Counted from the first letter of the stretch, positions 53,326 to 62,462 are shown. The stretch is DNA of 64,000 bases from Betaproteobacteria bacterium (GCA_025350245.1 JANXYG010000004.1:45082-109081), one strand, 5' to 3'. Notes: a model not told the origin generated them from the letters alone. Translations and numbers: made by a program.

Positions 53326-53619
53326 ATGTGAGTCGAGGAGACCGAGGAGTACCGCGACTGGATCGACGGTCTGAAGGACCAGGCCGGACGAGCGCGAGTG
53401 CTGATGCGAGTTGATCGCCTGATCCACGGCAATCCTGGCGTGCATCGCAATCTGACGGAGGGCGTATTTGAACTCGAGGTCGATGTGGGCCCCGGCTACA
53501 GGGTGCACTACTCGCAACGTGGGGACAGACTCCTCCTCCTGATTGTCGGCGGTGACAAGTCAACGCAGGCCGAGGACATCGCCAAGGCACTGGAACTCAA
53601 CCGAAACTTCGTGGAGTAG
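53326..53619 (+). pseudogene. HigB/RelE-type toxin (HI1419-like), stop at apparent codon 2
   Basis: The frame encodes VEETEEYRDWIDGLKDQAGR, then RVDRLIHGNPGVHRNL, EGVFELEVDVGPGYRVHYSQ and IVGGDKSTQAEDIAKA, matching the small RelE-superfamily toxins of the HI1419/HigB type over their whole length (about 95 residues). The only fitting start is ATG 53326, but the next codon is TGA (53329-53331), then GTC-GAG. No other in-frame ATG, GTG or TTG precedes the conserved region except GTG 53398, which would drop the first quarter. Either TGG became TGA and the toxin is silenced, or initiation is unusual. The antitoxin follows after 5 nt. Confidence 0.75.
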
Positions 53620-53624
53620 TCCTC

Positions 53625-53954
53625 ATGACCAAGGTTGCCACCAAGAAATCTACGAAAACGAAGACCACGGTCTACGACATGTCGGCGCATCTGCGCACGC
53701 CGGCGGAGATGGCAGCCTACTTGGACGCATGGCTAGAAGAAGCACCCGAGGACGCGGCCGGCATTGCCCGCGCCTTGGGCGACATTGCCCGAGCCAAAGG
53801 AATGTCGCAGGTAGCCAAAGACGCTGGTCTCAGCCGCGAGAGCCTCTACCGCGCGCTCAGCGCCGAAGGCAATCCAAGCTTCGCTACTGTCCTCAAGGTC
53901 GCCAAGGCACTTGGCGTTAGGCTTCACGCCCAGGCCGCGCCCAGTGGCGGCTAA
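53625..53954 (+). CDS. HigA-type antitoxin (HI1420-like)
   Basis: 109 residues. After a Lys/Thr-rich start comes YLDAWLEEAPEDAAGIARALGDIARAKGM and a helix-turn-helix SQVAKDAGLSRESLYRALSAEGNPSFATVLKVAKALG, characteristic of addiction-module antidotes paired with HI1419-type toxins. It would bind the palindrome at 53301-53316 and neutralise the toxin. The order toxin-antitoxin is normal for this type. Confidence 0.93.
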   Translation: MTKVATKKSTKTKTTVYDMSAHLRTPAEMAAYLDAWLEEAPEDAAGIARALGDIARAKGMSQVAKDAGLSRESLYRALSAEGNPSFATVLKVAKALGVRLHAQAAPSGG

Positions 53955-53983
53955 CCTTCGCGGCGAGCCGCGGCGAAGTCTTG

Positions 53984-54017
53984 CATGAACACATTTTCCC
54001 GGAGTGATGCCGTGGTC
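53984..54017. repeat. 34-bp direct repeat, copy B (after toxin-antitoxin module)
   Basis: Starts CATGAACACATTTTCCC and ends TGATGCCGTGGTC; 30 of 34 bases equal copy A at 53259-53292. Together the copies delimit 725 bp holding the toxin-antitoxin pair. Confidence 0.9.
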
Positions 54018-54079
54018 CCCATGCCGCGGTCACGGCCGCGATGGCATCATCCGGTTCCCGACCGATCTGGCTGTTGCCG

Positions 54080-54826
54080 ATGCAGACCTTCTCCGATTCG
54101 AGTTTCACCGCAGATCCCGTTCAGGCCTTGCGCCAACGTGGCTTCGCGTTGCTGGCGCCGGCTGCGCTGGCGACGGTTGCCGATGTTTCCCGGTCCGATC
54201 TCGATGTGCTGCGTCCGAGCTGGAACGATCTGCCGCCCGACTCGCACCTGCGGGATGGCGGCGCCTACCGCTTCCGGCGCCATGCCTGCTTCATTCAGGA
54301 TCTCGACGCGCGCGACCCGGCCGTGAGCCTGCAGCCGGTGCCGCACCGGGCGCACTGGCAGCCCACGTCGTACAACGCGCTGCACGGCGGGATCAAGCGC
54401 TGGTTCGAGCCGGTGATGCCGACTGTGACGGCGGCTGCCGGCTGGCAGGCGCTGATCGTACGGCTCGGCGAGCTGTTCGCGCAGGTGTCCTCTCAGCCGC
54501 GCTGGTTCATCGAGGCGCATCAGTTCCGGATCGACACCGCATCCGGTGTGGGGCGCCCGACGCCTGAAGGCGCGCATCGCGACGGCGTGGATTTCGTGGC
54601 GGTGATCCTGGTCGACCGGCACGCGGTGCGCGGCGGCGAGACCCGGGTGTTCGACGCCGATGGCCCGCATGGCATCCGGTTCGTGATGGAGCAACCTTGG
54701 ACTGCCGTTCTGCTCGCCGATGCGCGCGTGATCCACGAGACCACGCCGATCCAGCCGGATGCGCCGGGCGGTTATCGCGACACGCTGGTGCTGACCTACC
54801 GCGCCGGGGGCTTCCAGGCGCCTTGA
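54080..54826 (+). CDS. 2-oxoglutarate/Fe(II) dioxygenase family protein (BsmA-like)
   Basis: 248 residues from ATG 54080. The family (PF10014 type) has the iron-binding HxD-like EGAHRDGVDFVAVILVDRH and the distal His in VIHETTPIQP, with RDTLVLTYR at the end supplying the Arg that holds 2-oxoglutarate. FRRHACFIQ and ALHGGIKRWFEP are family segments. Relatives hydroxylate free amino acids or are linked to biofilm stress; substrate here unknown. The in-frame codons before 54080 overlap direct repeat copy B and are not thought to be translated. Confidence 0.85.
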   Translation: MQTFSDSSFTADPVQALRQRGFALLAPAALATVADVSRSDLDVLRPSWNDLPPDSHLRDGGAYRFRRHACFIQDLDARDPAVSLQPVPHRAHWQPTSYNALHGGIKRWFEPVMPTVTAAAGWQALIVRLGELFAQVSSQPRWFIEAHQFRIDTASGVGRPTPEGAHRDGVDFVAVILVDRHAVRGGETRVFDADGPHGIRFVMEQPWTAVLLADARVIHETTPIQPDAPGGYRDTLVLTYRAGGFQAP

Positions 54827-54884
54827 TTTGTGGAGTTGCCTGGCGGCAAGGCACGAAGGCGGCGACACTGTTTGGCGACAGTGC

Positions 54885-56165
54885 TCAGTTTCCCTCACCC
54901 TCGGTCCCTCTCCCGGGGGGAGAGGGATGTCTAAGTACCTCGTCGATCAGCTCGATCCAGTGCTTGACCGGCATGGCGGTGCCGCCTTGCAGGTGCGTGA
55001 GGCAACCGATGTTGGCGGTGGCGATGACCACGGGGTCGCCCGAGTGCAGCGCCTCGAGCTTGTTGGTCAGCAGCCGTTGCGACAGTTCCGGCTGCAACAG
55101 CGAATAGGTGCCGGCCGAGCCGCAGCACAGATGTGAATCGGGCACATAGGTCAGGTCGAAGCCTGCGGCCTTGAGCAGCGTCTCGGCATGCCCGCGCAAT
55201 TGCTGCCCGTGCTGGAGCGTGCAGGGCGAGTGGTAGGCGAGAGGGCGCCGCGGCTTGCCGCTGGCAGCGCGTTCGAGCAGGGGCACGAGACTGTCGGTCT
55301 CGGCGGCGAGCAGTTCCGAGAGATCCCTGGTGGCGCGGGACACCTGCTTTGCCTTTGCGGCCCAGGCCGCATCGTTCTCGAGGTGGTGCCCGTATTCCTT
55401 CACGGTCACGCCACAGCCGCTCGCGGTCATCACGATCGCTTCGGCGCCGCCGTCGAGCAGCGGTAGCCATGCAGTGACGTTGCGCCGCATGTAATCGCGG
55501 CCTTCCTCCTGGAAGTTGAGATGGAACGACACGGCGCCACAGCAGCCAGCCCGCTCGGCCTTGACCAGCGAGATGCCGATGCGGTCGAGCACGCGCGCCG
55601 CCGCCGGATTGATGTTCGGCGCCAGCGTGGGTTGCACGCAGCCGTCGAGCACCACCATGCGTCGAGTGTGGCGCGCCGCCGGCCATGGCGTGACCGACGA
55701 TTGCACGGCGGGTATCTTTTTCTTCAGGGTGGCGGGCAGGAGCCCACCCACGGCACGACCGATCGCGAGGCCGGTGCCGAACAGCGATGGCCGCGGCAGG
55801 CCTGCATTGAGCACCTTGCGCTTGAGACCGTCGATGGTGCCGCGACCCACCTGGTCTTCGACCACCTTGCGGCCGATGTCGATGAGCTTGCCGTATTCGA
55901 CCCCCGACGGACACGTGGTCTCGCACGAGCGGCAGGTGAGGCAGCGGTCGAGATGCAACTGGGTCTTGGCGGTGGCCGGCGTGCCCTCGACCACCTGCTT
56001 GATGAGATAGATGCGCCCGCGCGGGCTGTCGAGCTCGTCGCCCAGCAACTGGTAGGTGGGGCAGGTGGCGAGACAGAAGCCGCAGTGCACGCAGGTGCGC
56101 AGGATGCGCTCGGCCTCGCGGCCTTCGGGCGTGTCCTTGATGAAATCGGCGAGATTGGTCTGCAT
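54885..56165 (-). CDS. glcF: Glycolate oxidase iron-sulfur subunit
   Basis: 426 residues. Two 4Fe-4S motifs: CVHCGFCLATCPTYQ and CLTCRSCETTCPSGV. Two CCG domains follow: LDGCVQPTLAPNIN with AERAGCCGAVSFHLN, and YHSPCTLQHGQQL with DSHLCCGSAGTYSL. It passes electrons from GlcDE toward the quinone pool. The last 14 residues (HPSPPGRGTEGEGN) are encoded by a common GC-rich intergenic repeat, so the natural stop was probably displaced. ATG 56165 starts MQTNLADFIKDTPEG as in the family. Last gene of the operon. Confidence 0.97.
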   Translation of the reverse strand: MQTNLADFIKDTPEGREAERILRTCVHCGFCLATCPTYQLLGDELDSPRGRIYLIKQVVEGTPATAKTQLHLDRCLTCRSCETTCPSGVEYGKLIDIGRKVVEDQVGRGTIDGLKRKVLNAGLPRPSLFGTGLAIGRAVGGLLPATLKKKIPAVQSSVTPWPAARHTRRMVVLDGCVQPTLAPNINPAAARVLDRIGISLVKAERAGCCGAVSFHLNFQEEGRDYMRRNVTAWLPLLDGGAEAIVMTASGCGVTVKEYGHHLENDAAWAAKAKQVSRATRDLSELLAAETDSLVPLLERAASGKPRRPLAYHSPCTLQHGQQLRGHAETLLKAAGFDLTYVPDSHLCCGSAGTYSLLQPELSQRLLTNKLEALHSGDPVVIATANIGCLTHLQGGTAMPVKHWIELIDEVLRHPSPPGRGTEGEGN

Positions 56166-56190
56166 CGAATCGGTGACGGGGGGCGAAGGG

Positions 56191-57234
56191 TCAGAACGTC
56201 GGATGCAGGCGCCGCGCGCCGAACACGCCGTGGGGATCGAGCGCCTGCTTGAGACGCTGCTGCAACGCCAGCATACCGGGCGCCAGGCGCTGGATGCCGC
56301 AAGTCTTGTTGCCGCCGCGGTAGAGCGTGGCGTGGCCGCCGGCGGCCGTTGCAGCCTCATGGATTTTTTCGGGGTCGGCGTTGCCGGCGATCCAGCGCAA
56401 TGCGCCGCCCCATTCGATCAGGGTCGGCCCCAGGTCGATCGGCAGCACGGTGCTGCGCACCGACAGCCGCCACAGCGTGGTATGCCGGACGAAATGACTG
56501 TGCCGCTGGTTGCGTACCGATTCCCAGAAGGCGGCACCGTCGGCCACGATCTCGCCGCCGATCGAGGCACGCGCGGCGGCGACCGCCGGTTCGGCACCGG
56601 ACAACCGCACGCTCAGCACATCGTCGTGGTGACAGGTGGCCGAGATCGGCAGCGGGGTGCCGGCCAACCGGTTCATGGTGGCGATGGCGTCGGCCTCGGG
56701 CAATTCCAGGCGCACGGTGAGTTCGGTGCGCGGCACCGGCAGCACCTTGAGCGACACCTCGGTCAGCAGCCCGAGCGTGCCGCAGGCGCCGGCCATCAGG
56801 CGCGACATGTCGTAGCCGGCCACGTTCTTCATCACCTGCCCGCCGAAGCGCAGTTCGGCGCCGTCGCCGTTCATGACCTTCACGCCGAGCACGTAGTCGC
56901 GCGCCGAGCCGGAGGTCGCGCGGCGGGGGCCTGAGAACCCCGCGCTGATCACGCCGCCGATGGTGCTGTCAGGGCCCAGGCGCGGCGGCTCGAAGGCCAG
57001 CATCTGACCCTTGTCCGCGAGAACCGTTTCAAGATCGGCGAGGCTGGTGCCCGCCCGCGCGGTGACCACCAGTTCGGACGGTTCGTAGTCGATCACGCCG
57101 GCGTGCGCGCGCGTATCGATCACGTCGCCGTCGAGGGCGACACCGTAGAAATCCTTGGTGCCGCCGCCGCGGATGCGCAGGGTGCGCCGGTCGGAGACCG
57201 CGCGGCGGATGGTGTCAGCGAACTGTTCGATCAT
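56191..57234 (-). CDS. glcE: Glycolate oxidase FAD-binding subunit GlcE
   Basis: 347 residues. FAD_binding_4 fold: RIRGGGTKDFYG, YEPSELVVTARAGTSLADLE, GGVISAGFSGPRRATSGSARDYVLGV and MKNVAGYDMSRLMAGACGTLGLLTE. GlcE pairs with GlcD and GlcF to oxidise glycolate to glyoxylate. 25 nt separate it from glcF. About 101 nt separate it from glcD; nothing special is seen there. Confidence 0.96.
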   Translation of the reverse strand: MIEQFADTIRRAVSDRRTLRIRGGGTKDFYGVALDGDVIDTRAHAGVIDYEPSELVVTARAGTSLADLETVLADKGQMLAFEPPRLGPDSTIGGVISAGFSGPRRATSGSARDYVLGVKVMNGDGAELRFGGQVMKNVAGYDMSRLMAGACGTLGLLTEVSLKVLPVPRTELTVRLELPEADAIATMNRLAGTPLPISATCHHDDVLSVRLSGAEPAVAAARASIGGEIVADGAAFWESVRNQRHSHFVRHTTLWRLSVRSTVLPIDLGPTLIEWGGALRWIAGNADPEKIHEAATAAGGHATLYRGGNKTCGIQRLAPGMLALQQRLKQALDPHGVFGARRLHPTF

Positions 57235-57335
57235 GGATGTTGCGGAATGTGCCGGCGCCGATGCATCGAGTCGGTAGCAGAGGAGGGATGTGGTGCGGGC
57301 GCGGTGGGTGAGAAGTGCGGTGCGACGCGAGCCCG

Positions 57336-58832
57336 CTAGAACCGCGGCAGATCGGAAAACGCCTCCTTGCCGCGACTGACATGCATTGCACCGTACTCCG
57401 CGCAACGCTGCAGCGTCGGGATGGCTTTGCCCGGATTGAGCAGGCCCACCGGATCGAACGCGTGCTTCACCGCGTGGAAGGTTTCGATCTCGGCGGTGCC
57501 GAACTGCACGCACATCTGGTTGATCTTTTCGATGCCCACGCCGTGCTCGCCGGTGATGGTGCCGCCGACCTCCACGCACAGCTCGAGGATGCGGGCGCCG
57601 AATTCCTCGGCGCGTTCCTGCTGGCCGGGCACGTTGGCGTCGAACATGATGAGCGGATGCAGGTTGCCGTCACCGGCGTGGAACACGTTGGGGCACTTGA
57701 GATCGAACTGCTGCGACAGCGCGGCGATGCCCTTGAGCACCTCGCCCAGGCGGCGCTTCGGGATGGTGCCGTCCATGCAGTAGTAGTCGGGCATCAGCCG
57801 GCCCACCGCGGGGAAGGCGGCCTTGCGGCCCGACCAGAACAGCAATCGCTCGGCATCGTCGCGTGACAGGCGGCATTCGGTGGCGCCGCTGTCGCGCAGC
57901 ACCTGCGACATGTGCTCGATCTCGGCCGCCACTTCTTCCGGCGTGCCGTCGGATTCGCACAGGATCACGGCGGCGGCATCGAGCGGATAGCCGGCATGGA
58001 CGAACTGCTCGACTGCGCCGGTCGCGAGCTGGTCCATCATTTCGAGACCAGCCGGAATGATGCCGGCCGCGATGATGTTTGCCACCGCTTCGCCAGCTCT
58101 TTCGAGCGAGTCGAACGCCGCCATCACCACGCGGGCGAGCTGCGGCTTGGGCAGCAGCTTGACGGTGATCTCGGTGACGATGCCGAGCAGGCCTTCGGAT
58201 CCGGTGATCAGCGCCATCAGGTCGTAACCGGCGGCATCGAGGCCTTCGCCACCGAGTTCGAGAATCTCGCCTTCGATGGTGACCAGACGCAGGGCGAGCA
58301 GGTTGTGGACGGTGAGGCCGTACTTGAGGCAATGCACCCCGCCGGAATTCTCGGCGACGTTGCCGCCGATGGAGCAGGCGATCTGCGACGACGGATCGGG
58401 CGCGTAGTAGAGGCCGTGGCGGGCCGCGGCTTCGGAGATGGCGAGATTGCGCACGCCGGGCTGCACCCGCGCCGTGCGCGCCACCGGATCGAGCGCGAGG
58501 ATGGATTTCATCTTGGACAGGCCCAGTGTCACGCCGCCCGAATGCGGTTGCGCGCCGCCGGACAAGCCGGTGCCCGCGCCGCGCGGCACGATCGGCACCC
58601 GAACCTCGTTGCAGATCTTCATCACGGCGGCGACCTGCGCCTCGTTCTGTGGGAGCGCCACCACCAGGGGTACCGTGCGCCACGCCGACAGGCCGTCGCA
58701 CTCGTAGGGCGTCATGTCTTCGGTGGCATCGAACAGGCATTCGGGCGGCAGCACGGCCGCGAGGCGGCGCACCAGTTCGGCCTTGCCGGCCAGCGGCGGC
58801 AGCAATGCGTCGATCGATTCAGGCTTGCCCAA
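57336..58832 (-). CDS. glcD: Glycolate oxidase subunit GlcD
   Basis: 498 residues. FAD-linked oxidase: VPIVPRGAGTGLSGGAQP, GGNVAENSGGVHCLKYGLTVHN, TGSEGLLGIVTEITVKLLP. The C-terminal domain has NVFHAGDGNLHPLI and GGTITGEHGVGIEK, which hold the catalytic and metal residues. It carries the glycolate-oxidising site. It starts 5 nt after the glycerate kinase stop. Confidence 0.97.
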   Translation of the reverse strand: MGKPESIDALLPPLAGKAELVRRLAAVLPPECLFDATEDMTPYECDGLSAWRTVPLVVALPQNEAQVAAVMKICNEVRVPIVPRGAGTGLSGGAQPHSGGVTLGLSKMKSILALDPVARTARVQPGVRNLAISEAAARHGLYYAPDPSSQIACSIGGNVAENSGGVHCLKYGLTVHNLLALRLVTIEGEILELGGEGLDAAGYDLMALITGSEGLLGIVTEITVKLLPKPQLARVVMAAFDSLERAGEAVANIIAAGIIPAGLEMMDQLATGAVEQFVHAGYPLDAAAVILCESDGTPEEVAAEIEHMSQVLRDSGATECRLSRDDAERLLFWSGRKAAFPAVGRLMPDYYCMDGTIPKRRLGEVLKGIAALSQQFDLKCPNVFHAGDGNLHPLIMFDANVPGQQERAEEFGARILELCVEVGGTITGEHGVGIEKINQMCVQFGTAEIETFHAVKHAFDPVGLLNPGKAIPTLQRCAEYGAMHVSRGKEAFSDLPRF

Positions 58833-58837
58833 AGCGG

Positions 58838-60112
58838 TTACTCCTGAGCGGTGATCAGCACCGCCCGAAAATCGTTCACGTTGGTGAGTGTCGGGCCGGT
58901 GATCACCAGGCTGCCCAACGCGGAGAAGAAGCTGTAACCGTCATTATCGGCGAGGTGCTTTTTGGCGTCCACACCGAGGGCGGCGGCTCTTGCGAGCGAA
59001 TCCGGCGCCAGCAGCGCGCCGGCGTTGTCTTCGGTGCCGTCGATGCCGTCGGTGTCGCCGGCCAGCGCATACACCCGCGGCAGGCCGTTGAGGGCCACGC
59101 CCAGCGCGATCAGGAACTCGGCGTTGCGTCCGCCGCGACCCTTGCCGCGCACCGTGACCGTGGTTTCGCCGCCGCTCAGGATCACGCAGGGCGCAGGCGC
59201 GGGTTGCCCGTGGAGGATCACCTGCCGGGCGATGCCGGCGTGGACCAGGGCGACCTCGCGCGACTCGCCTTCGATGGCGTTGCCCAGGATCACCGGTGTG
59301 ACGCCGGCCTCGCGTGCAACCTGCGCGGCGGCTTCGAGCGCCATCTGCGGCGCGGCCACGAGGTGGGTTTCGCAGCCGGCCAGGCGCGGGTCGCCCGGTT
59401 TCGGGGTCTCGTCGGCGGCGGCGCGCAGATGCTGCAAGACGCTGACGGGTTCGGTGATGCCGTACTTGGCGAGGATGGCCAGCGCGTCGGCGAAGGTTGT
59501 GACGTCCGGCACCGTGGGCCCGGAGGCGATCACGGCCGGGTCGTCACCGGGTACGTCGGAAATGGTGAGTGTTACGACCTTCGCCGGTGCAGCGGCGGCC
59601 GCGAGGCGGCCCCCTTTGATGGCCGAGAGGTGCTTGCGCACGCAGTTCATCTCGGCGATGGTCGCGCCGCAGCGCAGCAGCGCCTTGCTCACGGCCTGCT
59701 TGTCCTCGAGTGTGACGCCTGGGGCCGGCAGGGCGAGGAGCGCCGAGCCCCCGCCGGAGATCAGGCAGATCAGCAGGTCGTCGGCGGAGAGGCCGTGTGC
59801 CAGCTCGAGGATGCGGCCGGCCGCGGCATGGCCGGCCGCATCCGGCACGGGGTGCGCGGCCTCCACGACCTCGATGTGCTGGCAGGGCAGGCCGTGGCCG
59901 TAGCGCGTGACCACCAGGCCCTCAAGCGGGCCGCGCCACTCACGCTCGATGGCCGCGGCCATGCTGGCCGCGGCCTTGCCGGCCCCGACGACGACCGTGC
60001 GGCCGGAGGGCGGCGGCAGGCGGCCCGGGAGGTGCCGGGCCGGGTCCGCCGCCGCTATCGCCGCGGCGAACAGCGCGCGCAGGAAAGCCGGTGCGTCAGC
60101 CGCGAGAGGCAC
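58838..60112 (-). CDS. Glycerate 2-kinase (MOFRL/DUF4147 family)
   Basis: 424 residues. AFLRALFAAAIAAADPARHLP, VVVGAGKAAASMAAAIE, LICLISGGGSALLALPAPGVTLED and VSKALLRCGATIAEMNCVRKHLSAIKGG mark the N-terminal domain; the MOFRL domain has GGETTVTVRGKGRGGRNAEF and GDTDGIDGTEDNAGA. It phosphorylates D-glycerate to 2-phosphoglycerate (TtuD/GckA type). GTG 60112 is the only start that fits the family length; it overlaps the transketolase-like gene by 17 nt and has no clear ribosome site, so coupling is likely. Confidence 0.93.
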   Translation of the reverse strand: MPLAADAPAFLRALFAAAIAAADPARHLPGRLPPPSGRTVVVGAGKAAASMAAAIEREWRGPLEGLVVTRYGHGLPCQHIEVVEAAHPVPDAAGHAAAGRILELAHGLSADDLLICLISGGGSALLALPAPGVTLEDKQAVSKALLRCGATIAEMNCVRKHLSAIKGGRLAAAAAPAKVVTLTISDVPGDDPAVIASGPTVPDVTTFADALAILAKYGITEPVSVLQHLRAAADETPKPGDPRLAGCETHLVAAPQMALEAAAQVAREAGVTPVILGNAIEGESREVALVHAGIARQVILHGQPAPAPCVILSGGETTVTVRGKGRGGRNAEFLIALGVALNGLPRVYALAGDTDGIDGTEDNAGALLAPDSLARAAALGVDAKKHLADNDGYSFFSALGSLVITGPTLTNVNDFRAVLITAQE

Positions 60113-62462
60113 GAGCGCGGGCCGCAACGTAGTTCTTGATCGCCGCGCATTGGCCGGCGCCGTCGAGCCCGGCCTCGCGCAGGACCACGTCGCCCTGTCC
60201 GCTGCCCAGGAAGTGTCCGTTGCGGAAGGGATGGAGCGATGCGGCCAGACCCTGCTCGGAGCGCACCCAACGGTACATGGTGGGCAACGTGAAGCCGGTG
60301 ATGCCGATCGCCACATGAGCGTGTTCGTCGCCGAAGAGACGGTGCTGCTCGGCCTCGGGCAGGAGATCGAAGAGCTCGGCGCTGGCGACGTAGTAGACCA
60401 GCGCGTCGATCCCCTCTCGGGCCAGCAGCGGCAGCGCCTCCTGGACGAAGGCGTAGGCGACGGCGCTCTCTTGGACGACGACGACGACATCTGGCTCTCC
60501 CTGCGGCTGCCGCAAGACGTACAGTCCGGTGGCGGCGGCCTCCGGTGGCGTCAGCCCCAGGGCCTCGCGGTCGAGCACGGGCTCGGTGGGACGCGTGACG
60601 AAGGCTGAGAGGACGGCCGGCCGCTGCGCCAGCGCCGTCGCGGTCAGCGTCCAGATCTCCTGGGGATCCCAAGGCGTCAGAGAGATCGCCGTGCCCTTGG
60701 GGAAGCTCTCCTGCAGGATCTGCAGGGCCTGCGGGTCGGCGTGCGTCGGGCCGTCCTCGCCGGTCTTCAGACCAGTATGCCCGCACACGAGGACCATCGG
60801 CCTGTAGGCATCGCCCGACACGGACTCGCGCGCCTGGGCGCCGATGGCGTGCAGGCGCGCAGCGATCTGCCCCAGCGGCGCCAAGAAGGCGCCGTACGAG
60901 GAACCCACACCGACGTGATGACCGAAGGCGGTCAGCCCCGAAAGGATGCCCGACATGCCGTCTTCGCAGATGCCGCCCGTCGAGAGCAGACGGGCGCCGG
61001 GGTTGGACGCCGCGTTCCAGAAGCCGGTCGGGAAGCCTTCGGCGATCGTGTTCACGCTGGTGGAGCCATACAGGTCGGCGGACGCGGTCAGGAAGGCGCC
61101 GCCGGAGGCGCGGTTGAGGTAGTGCAGCGACCGCGCCAGCTGTTGGCGGAGCGTGGTCGACGAGCCGCCTACGAGGCGCAGTTCGTCGGGAGTGCGCGCG
61201 GCCTCCCGTCCGGCCGACTCGTAGGCTGCGGCAACGTCAGGTGCGCCCTCTCTTGGCTTGCGGGCGCGTCCGTCGAGGCGCTCACGCGCCGCCCGCCAGC
61301 GGGCGGCCAGCGCCGTGGCCATGGCGGCACGTCGCTCCACATGACCACGCACGGTCTGGAGCGCCGCCCAGAAGCACTCTTCGCGGATCTCGTCGCCGCC
61401 TTGGCCCTGGCAGCGCTGGTCACCGGGCTCGCAGGTGGGCAGATCAGGGGCGTCGCCAGTGAGCTCTGCCAGGGCTTCGTAGAAACCGTCCGCGCAAAGC
61501 TTGTGGCCGGCGCCGTGCGAGGCCTTCCCCTCCACGCCGTAGCGCCAGCCCTTCTGGGTGTGGTAGACGATCGCCGTGGGCTGCCCGGTCTCGAGCCCGA
61601 GCGCGTGGCGCTGCGCCGCCACGACTTGCTGGAGGTCGTGGCCGTCGGGCACGTCGATGACGTTCCAGTCGTGCAGATAGAACAGCTCCCGCGGGTCCCA
61701 CTGCACATAGTCGCCGGGCCCCTCAGAGTCTCGACACACGTGGTCGCTGTCGATCGATGCCTGGTTCCAGTCGATGTGCATGACCAGGTTGCTGAGGGAC
61801 GCAGTGCCGGCCGCGGCGAGGACTTCAGCCACGCGGCCCGGCGTCAGGCCGCCCTCGCCCTCGAGGACGTGCACCCGCGGCGCGTCGGCACCGAAGTAGT
61901 CGCGCGCGCCCAGGGCGAGGCCGATAGAGCTGGCCACGCCGACGCCCGAGGCGCCCGTGGACAGGCGCACGAACGGTGTCGCCGGCGTGGGGTGCCCATC
62001 GAGCGCCCTGGCGCCGAATCGCCGGAAGAGGGGGGTGCGCGTGATGGGGTTCCGGCGGAAGCCGAGCAGGTCTTCGAGGCGGAGGCGCTGCTTGTCGCTT
62101 GCGGGCAGCAGCGCCGGGTCGCCCACCCGTGCCACCTCGTCGCGGAGCGCCCACATCGCGTACAGGCCCATCGCCTTGTGGCCCGCCGCGTACGAGACGA
62201 GGTCGGCGTCCTGCCGGTCGGGGTCGCTCAGGTCATAGTCCATCGCGTCGAGCAGGAGCCCCGCGACGATGCGTCCCGAAGAGACGGACCCGCCGGGATG
62301 ACCGGACGTCGGCACGTAGTTGTACATCAAGGCGCAGAGCGAGCGATAGAGCATGTCGAAGGTCTCGAGGTTCCCGACCTCGTCTGCCGACAAAGGCGCA
62401 GTCTCCGGTGTCGTGGTGATGTCGAGATACGTAGCGCGGCGGGGGCCGAAGGCGACGGTCAT
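60096..62462 (-). CDS. Transketolase-like enzyme, divergent
   Basis: 788 residues, longer than the usual 660. ATG 62462 has AAAGGAG 8 nt upstream. Thiamine diphosphate elements: SGHPGGS (54-59), the GDG-N variant GEGG (202-205) to DWN (Asn233), and the second domain with GGICEDGMSGILSGLTAFG, then GLKTGEDGPTHADPQALQ, which resembles the H-D-S-I-G-x-G-E-D-G-P-T-H-Q-P region with the catalytic acid. It moves two-carbon ketol units, but several segments depart from ordinary TktA, so the donor and acceptor may differ; hydroxypyruvate is a plausible donor given its neighbours. It lies between an SHMT-like gene (37 nt) and glycerate kinase (overlap). Confidence 0.88.
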   Translation of the reverse strand: MTVAFGPRRATYLDITTTPETAPLSADEVGNLETFDMLYRSLCALMYNYVPTSGHPGGSVSSGRIVAGLLLDAMDYDLSDPDRQDADLVSYAAGHKAMGLYAMWALRDEVARVGDPALLPASDKQRLRLEDLLGFRRNPITRTPLFRRFGARALDGHPTPATPFVRLSTGASGVGVASSIGLALGARDYFGADAPRVHVLEGEGGLTPGRVAEVLAAAGTASLSNLVMHIDWNQASIDSDHVCRDSEGPGDYVQWDPRELFYLHDWNVIDVPDGHDLQQVVAAQRHALGLETGQPTAIVYHTQKGWRYGVEGKASHGAGHKLCADGFYEALAELTGDAPDLPTCEPGDQRCQGQGGDEIREECFWAALQTVRGHVERRAAMATALAARWRAARERLDGRARKPREGAPDVAAAYESAGREAARTPDELRLVGGSSTTLRQQLARSLHYLNRASGGAFLTASADLYGSTSVNTIAEGFPTGFWNAASNPGARLLSTGGICEDGMSGILSGLTAFGHHVGVGSSYGAFLAPLGQIAARLHAIGAQARESVSGDAYRPMVLVCGHTGLKTGEDGPTHADPQALQILQESFPKGTAISLTPWDPQEIWTLTATALAQRPAVLSAFVTRPTEPVLDREALGLTPPEAAATGLYVLRQPQGEPDVVVVVQESAVAYAFVQEALPLLAREGIDALVYYVASAELFDLLPEAEQHRLFGDEHAHVAIGITGFTLPTMYRWVRSEQGLAASLHPFRNGHFLGSGQGDVVLREAGLDGAGQCAAIKNYVAARARASRG

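Noticed and set aside
60096-60112. Assembly chimera at the glycerate kinase / transketolase border
   Set aside because: The genes overlap by 17 nt in a plausible operon and fit functionally; nothing in the sequence marks a join, although this cannot be excluded without reads.
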